Of a stretch of DNA of 64,000 bases, positions 61,905-64,000 are shown one piece after another. The notes below the pieces were generated by a model that was not told the origin of the DNA, searched no databases, and saw only the letters and a program-made list of their open reading frames with translations. This stretch comes from an uncultured Ruminococcus sp. (GTDB lineage: Bacteria > Bacillota > Clostridia > Oscillospirales > Ruminococcaceae). Location: positions 1 through 64,000 of the forward strand of contig CAMCRP010000003.1 of assembly GCA_945877315.1 (NCBI GenBank), read 5' to 3'. A program made the translations under genes and the position numbers. Position 1 is the first letter of the stretch. Every line of letters starts with the position of its first letter.

Positions 61905-62108
61905 TCAGATTATGGTATACTCATTTCCGCCGACGGACACAACATCGCCTATACGGAGCTTTTTCCCCCGCATTGTGCATATTTCGCCGTTTACGGAAAC
62001 CTTGCTTTCCGATATTAGCTCCTTTGCCTCCGAACCGGTCACAACTGCGCCCGAGAATTTCAGAAGCTGGTCAAGCTTTATATATTCGGTAGTTATTTTT
62101 ATTTCCAT
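61905..62108 (-). CDS. rlbA: S4-domain protein RlbA/YaaA
   Basis: A 67-residue S4 RNA-binding protein linked to ribosome assembly, always found between dnaN and recF. The S4 core is [18 protein letters not shown] and [11 protein letters not shown] 62108 has GGAG 8 bases upstream; a start at 62141 would add 11 unrelated residues. Confidence 0.9.
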   Translation of the reverse strand: MEIKITTEYIKLDQLLKFSGAVVTGSEAKELISESKVSVNGEICTMRGKKLRIGDVVSVGGNEYTII

Positions 62109-62632
62109 TTCGGATACTCCTTTTTTCACAGAGAACAGCATTTATTGTAGGGGACGCATCCCGTCCCGACGGGGTTGCTGAAATATTCGGTTTCATTAAA
62201 ATTGATGGAAACCACGGCTTTTTGCCGCCTGTCGGCGGTGTGAAAAATATTTAAGGCGTGGACGCCTTAAATATTTTTCACGAGCACCGCACACTATGAT
62301 GGTTTTCACGGCTTTTGATGTTGTTGATTGGTTTGATGCTTTACTGTTATTTTTGTGTGCGGTGCTGTTGGGAGTCGTTGCTTTTGTGCGCTTTACTGTT
62401 GGCGATGTTTGGACTATTAGCGACTGGGAAAGGAGTTTCGCCTCTGCGGAGGCGACGGGGGCGCTGCCCCTCGACCCCGCAGCCTTTAGAAAAGGCTGGC
62501 GAAACTTTTATATTTCCGCATTATACAAACAATAACGCAAATTTACAGCCGCGAGTTACTAAAGCGTTTCATTTTGCTAAAGTAAAGGCACGCATGCGCG
62601 CCGGAACGTGAATTGACTGCACGGTCGCCGTG
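62109..62632. other. Intergenic region after dnaN, with element E
   Basis: No gene is seen in the 524 bases. They contain the rlbA leader, a TGTAGGGGACG unit (62146-62169) and element E. Apparent reading frames across 62296-62611 translate hairpins and are not credible. Confidence 0.8.
62146..62512 (+). repeat. Element E: M3-M2b structured element
   Basis: M3 (about 62206-62370): CCGCCTGTCGGCGG hairpin, a perfect 19-bp palindrome (GTGAAAAATATTTAAGGCG around TGGA), then GCACCGCACA pairing with TGTGCGGTGC. M2b (62431-62512): CGCCTC-TGCG-GAGGCG, GGGGCGCTGCCCC and CAGCCTTT/AAAGGCTG hairpins. Confidence 0.82.
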
Positions 62633-63733
62633 CTATCTTAATCTTACGGGCAGTACCAGGAATGTGAAGCTGTCGCCTTCAATTGGTGTTATCCTCATAG
62701 GCGATGCGGAACCGCTCAGGGAAAGCCTTACCTTGTCCGACTCGGCTGCCCTTAATGCGTCCAGCAGATAACGACAGTTGAAGCCTATCTCAACATCTGG
62801 ACCGTTTATCTCTGCGTCCATCTCGTCGGAAAGCTTTCCTATGGTAGAGGTGCAGCTTATCTTTACCTCACCGTCGGCAAATGCGCATCTTACGGGGGCT
62901 TTTACCTTGTCATTCAAAAGCAGGGTGCAGCGGTCAAGGCAGTCGATAAAGGGCTTTGTGTCGATAATAACGTCCGTTTCGTATTCCTTGGGCATTGCTC
63001 CTCTGTAATTGTGGAATTCGCCCTCCAAAAGTCTGGATATAACGGTATAATTGGAAATTTTGAAGTTAATATGCTTTTTGCTGACGAAAATTTCCGCCAT
63101 TTCGCTGTCGTCATCGCCCAGAAGCTTGGCAATTTCCGAAAGTGACCTTGCCTTGATAACGAAGTTATAATTCTGGTCGGTTTTCAGCATTTCATTTCTG
63201 ATAGCCAGCTTATAGCCGTCAATAGCGACAAGGTTGAAGCTGCCGTCCTCTATCTCGAAAAGCTCGCCCGTGAGAATGGGCTTTGCTTCCGAAACGGCTA
63301 CTGCGAATATTGTCTGATTTATCATATTTTTAAGAAGCGGCTGGGGGATAGTTATCTTTCTTTCCTGATTTGCTTCGGGGATAGAAGGGTATTCATCTGC
63401 GGACATTGCCATAATGTTGTATTCGGCATTTCCTCCGAAAATCCTTGCGGTGAGATTGGTATTTATTTCCACCGTAACGGTATCGGTGGGCATTTTCCTG
63501 ATAATATCCGAAAAAAGTCGGGAATTGAATACATATTCTCCGTAATCATTGCTTTCAGCGTCAATAACCGTCTGAATGCCTATTTCCAGGTCATAGCCGG
63601 TGATCTCCAGCTTGCCGTTAATAAGGCAGAGCTTGACGCCCTCCAGTGCAGGGATAGTTGCCCTCTGGGGGACAGCCCTTGATATGTTGTTGAGCGCCTC
63701 ACTCATTTCTGATTGGGAAAAAGACATTTTCAT
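62633..63733 (-). CDS. dnaN: DNA polymerase III beta subunit (sliding clamp)
   Basis: A 366-residue clamp with three repeated domains (about 1-120, 128-245 and 246-366), typical length, ending FLVLPVRLR in the family pattern PVRL. The ribosome site is AAAGGA. Its place as the first gene of the dnaN-rlbA-recF-remB-gyrB cluster on the minus strand implies that dnaA lies just beyond the right edge of the window. Confidence 0.97.
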   Translation of the reverse strand: MKMSFSQSEMSEALNNISRAVPQRATIPALEGVKLCLINGKLEITGYDLEIGIQTVIDAESNDYGEYVFNSRLFSDIIRKMPTDTVTVEINTNLTARIFGGNAEYNIMAMSADEYPSIPEANQERKITIPQPLLKNMINQTIFAVAVSEAKPILTGELFEIEDGSFNLVAIDGYKLAIRNEMLKTDQNYNFVIKARSLSEIAKLLGDDDSEMAEIFVSKKHINFKISNYTVISRLLEGEFHNYRGAMPKEYETDVIIDTKPFIDCLDRCTLLLNDKVKAPVRCAFADGEVKISCTSTIGKLSDEMDAEINGPDVEIGFNCRYLLDALRAAESDKVRLSLSGSASPMRITPIEGDSFTFLVLPVRLR

Positions 63734-63867
63734 AATTCTGAAATCCTTTCTTTGATGCTTATATGTATATACATTCGCTTTGCATAATCATTGTAAGCGG
63801 CATTTACTTTACCTTAATCGGAATTCAACAGGCGGAGTCGCAGAAAACGAAGAAAATTCTCTGTGCT

Positions 63868-63980
63868 GCATCAAATAATAATAAAATAATATAAATATAA
63901 ACAGTCGTAGCAGTAGGGGCAGTTGAATTGTTGAAAACCGCTTTAAGCCCTGTATCTGCGAAGAAAATTTATCAACGGGC
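63868..63980 (-). other. Putative oriC unwinding region (dnaA-dnaN intergenic)
   Basis: On the minus strand a DnaA-box-like TTTTCAACA (63938-63930) is followed by a GC-rich GCCCC, then trinucleotides TAC-TGC-TAC-GAC-TGT (about 63913-63899) and about 30 bases of almost pure A/T. This box, GC block, DnaA-trio and AT-rich order is the basal unwinding system described for bacterial origins. A second box-like TTATCAACG is at about 63969-63977. No perfect TTATCCACA box is seen here. Confidence 0.5.
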
Positions 63981-64000
63981 GGTATGATGAAAACTTGTTG

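Noticed and set aside
62296..62611. Frames of 79-98 codons in element E
   Set aside because: They translate stem-loop sequence shared with element D, where the frame is different or broken.
63740..63800. Promoter for dnaN
   Set aside because: The best -35/-10 pair (TTACAA, TATATA) has a 19-base spacer and poor match; dnaN may be read from dnaA.

Overview
The window looks like a chromosomal segment from a motile, probably spore-forming, fibre-degrading clostridial bacterium of the Oscillospiraceae (Ruminococcus or Eubacterium siraeum type). The reasons are a Bacillota-style flgB-to-flhA operon, FliY and CheC/CheD chemotaxis proteins, SpoVS with a YmdB phosphodiesterase, AddA, a RemB-type protein beside recF, near-consensus sigma-A promoters, strong AGGAGG ribosome sites and a secreted GH5 glucanase. 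The species is not certain. No phage, insertion sequence or CRISPR array was seen.

Layout. 1-10050 is mostly plus strand: an OmpR-type response regulator, a DHH phosphoesterase followed by a secreted GH5 glucanase, an RlmD-type 23S rRNA methyltransferase, tRNA-Pro(TGG), AddA, a small membrane protein with an excisionase-like helix-turn-helix, and tRNA-Thr(CGT). 10143-39890 is a motility island read leftwards. A sigma-A promoter at 39988-40016 begins flgB-flgC-fliE-fliF-fliG-fliH-fliI-fliJ-DUF975-fliK-flgD-TIGR02530-flgE-flbD-motA-(promoter)-motB-fliM-fliY-cheY-fliO-fliP-[element B]-fliQ-fliR-flhB-flhA-[element A]. After its own promoter follow fliA-flgF-flgG-cheC-cheD-fapA. The usual flhF-flhG-cheB-cheA-cheW block is absent, and element A occupies that junction.

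40288-48010 holds an MsmX-type sugar ABC ATPase, RsuA, RecG, two small membrane proteins and serC-serA. 48232-51819 holds an orphan membrane protein, a YefM-YoeB toxin-antitoxin pair with a TGTACA operator, and a plus-strand PilZ-ParA-ComFB cassette. 51866-53780 holds a membrane protein, SpoVS and YmdB. 54686-63733 is the origin-proximal cluster gyrA-(membrane protein)-gyrB-remB-recF-rlbA-dnaN on the minus strand. The right edge looks like the dnaA-dnaN intergenic unwinding region; dnaA should lie just beyond it.

Two noncoding repeat systems run through the window. The first is a set of short inverted elements whose arms are heptad repeats (GTGGAAA/GTGAAAA) ending AATGTG...CACATT. The second is five large intergenic elements (A 15263-16224, B about 20769-21540, C about 53872-54672, D 58141-58434, E 62146-62512). 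They share hairpin modules that differ between copies by paired, compensatory substitutions, which is direct evidence that the fold is conserved. All five have the same orientation, opposite to the neighbouring genes. With the PilZ-ParA-ComFB cassette they are the strongest candidates here for something undescribed.
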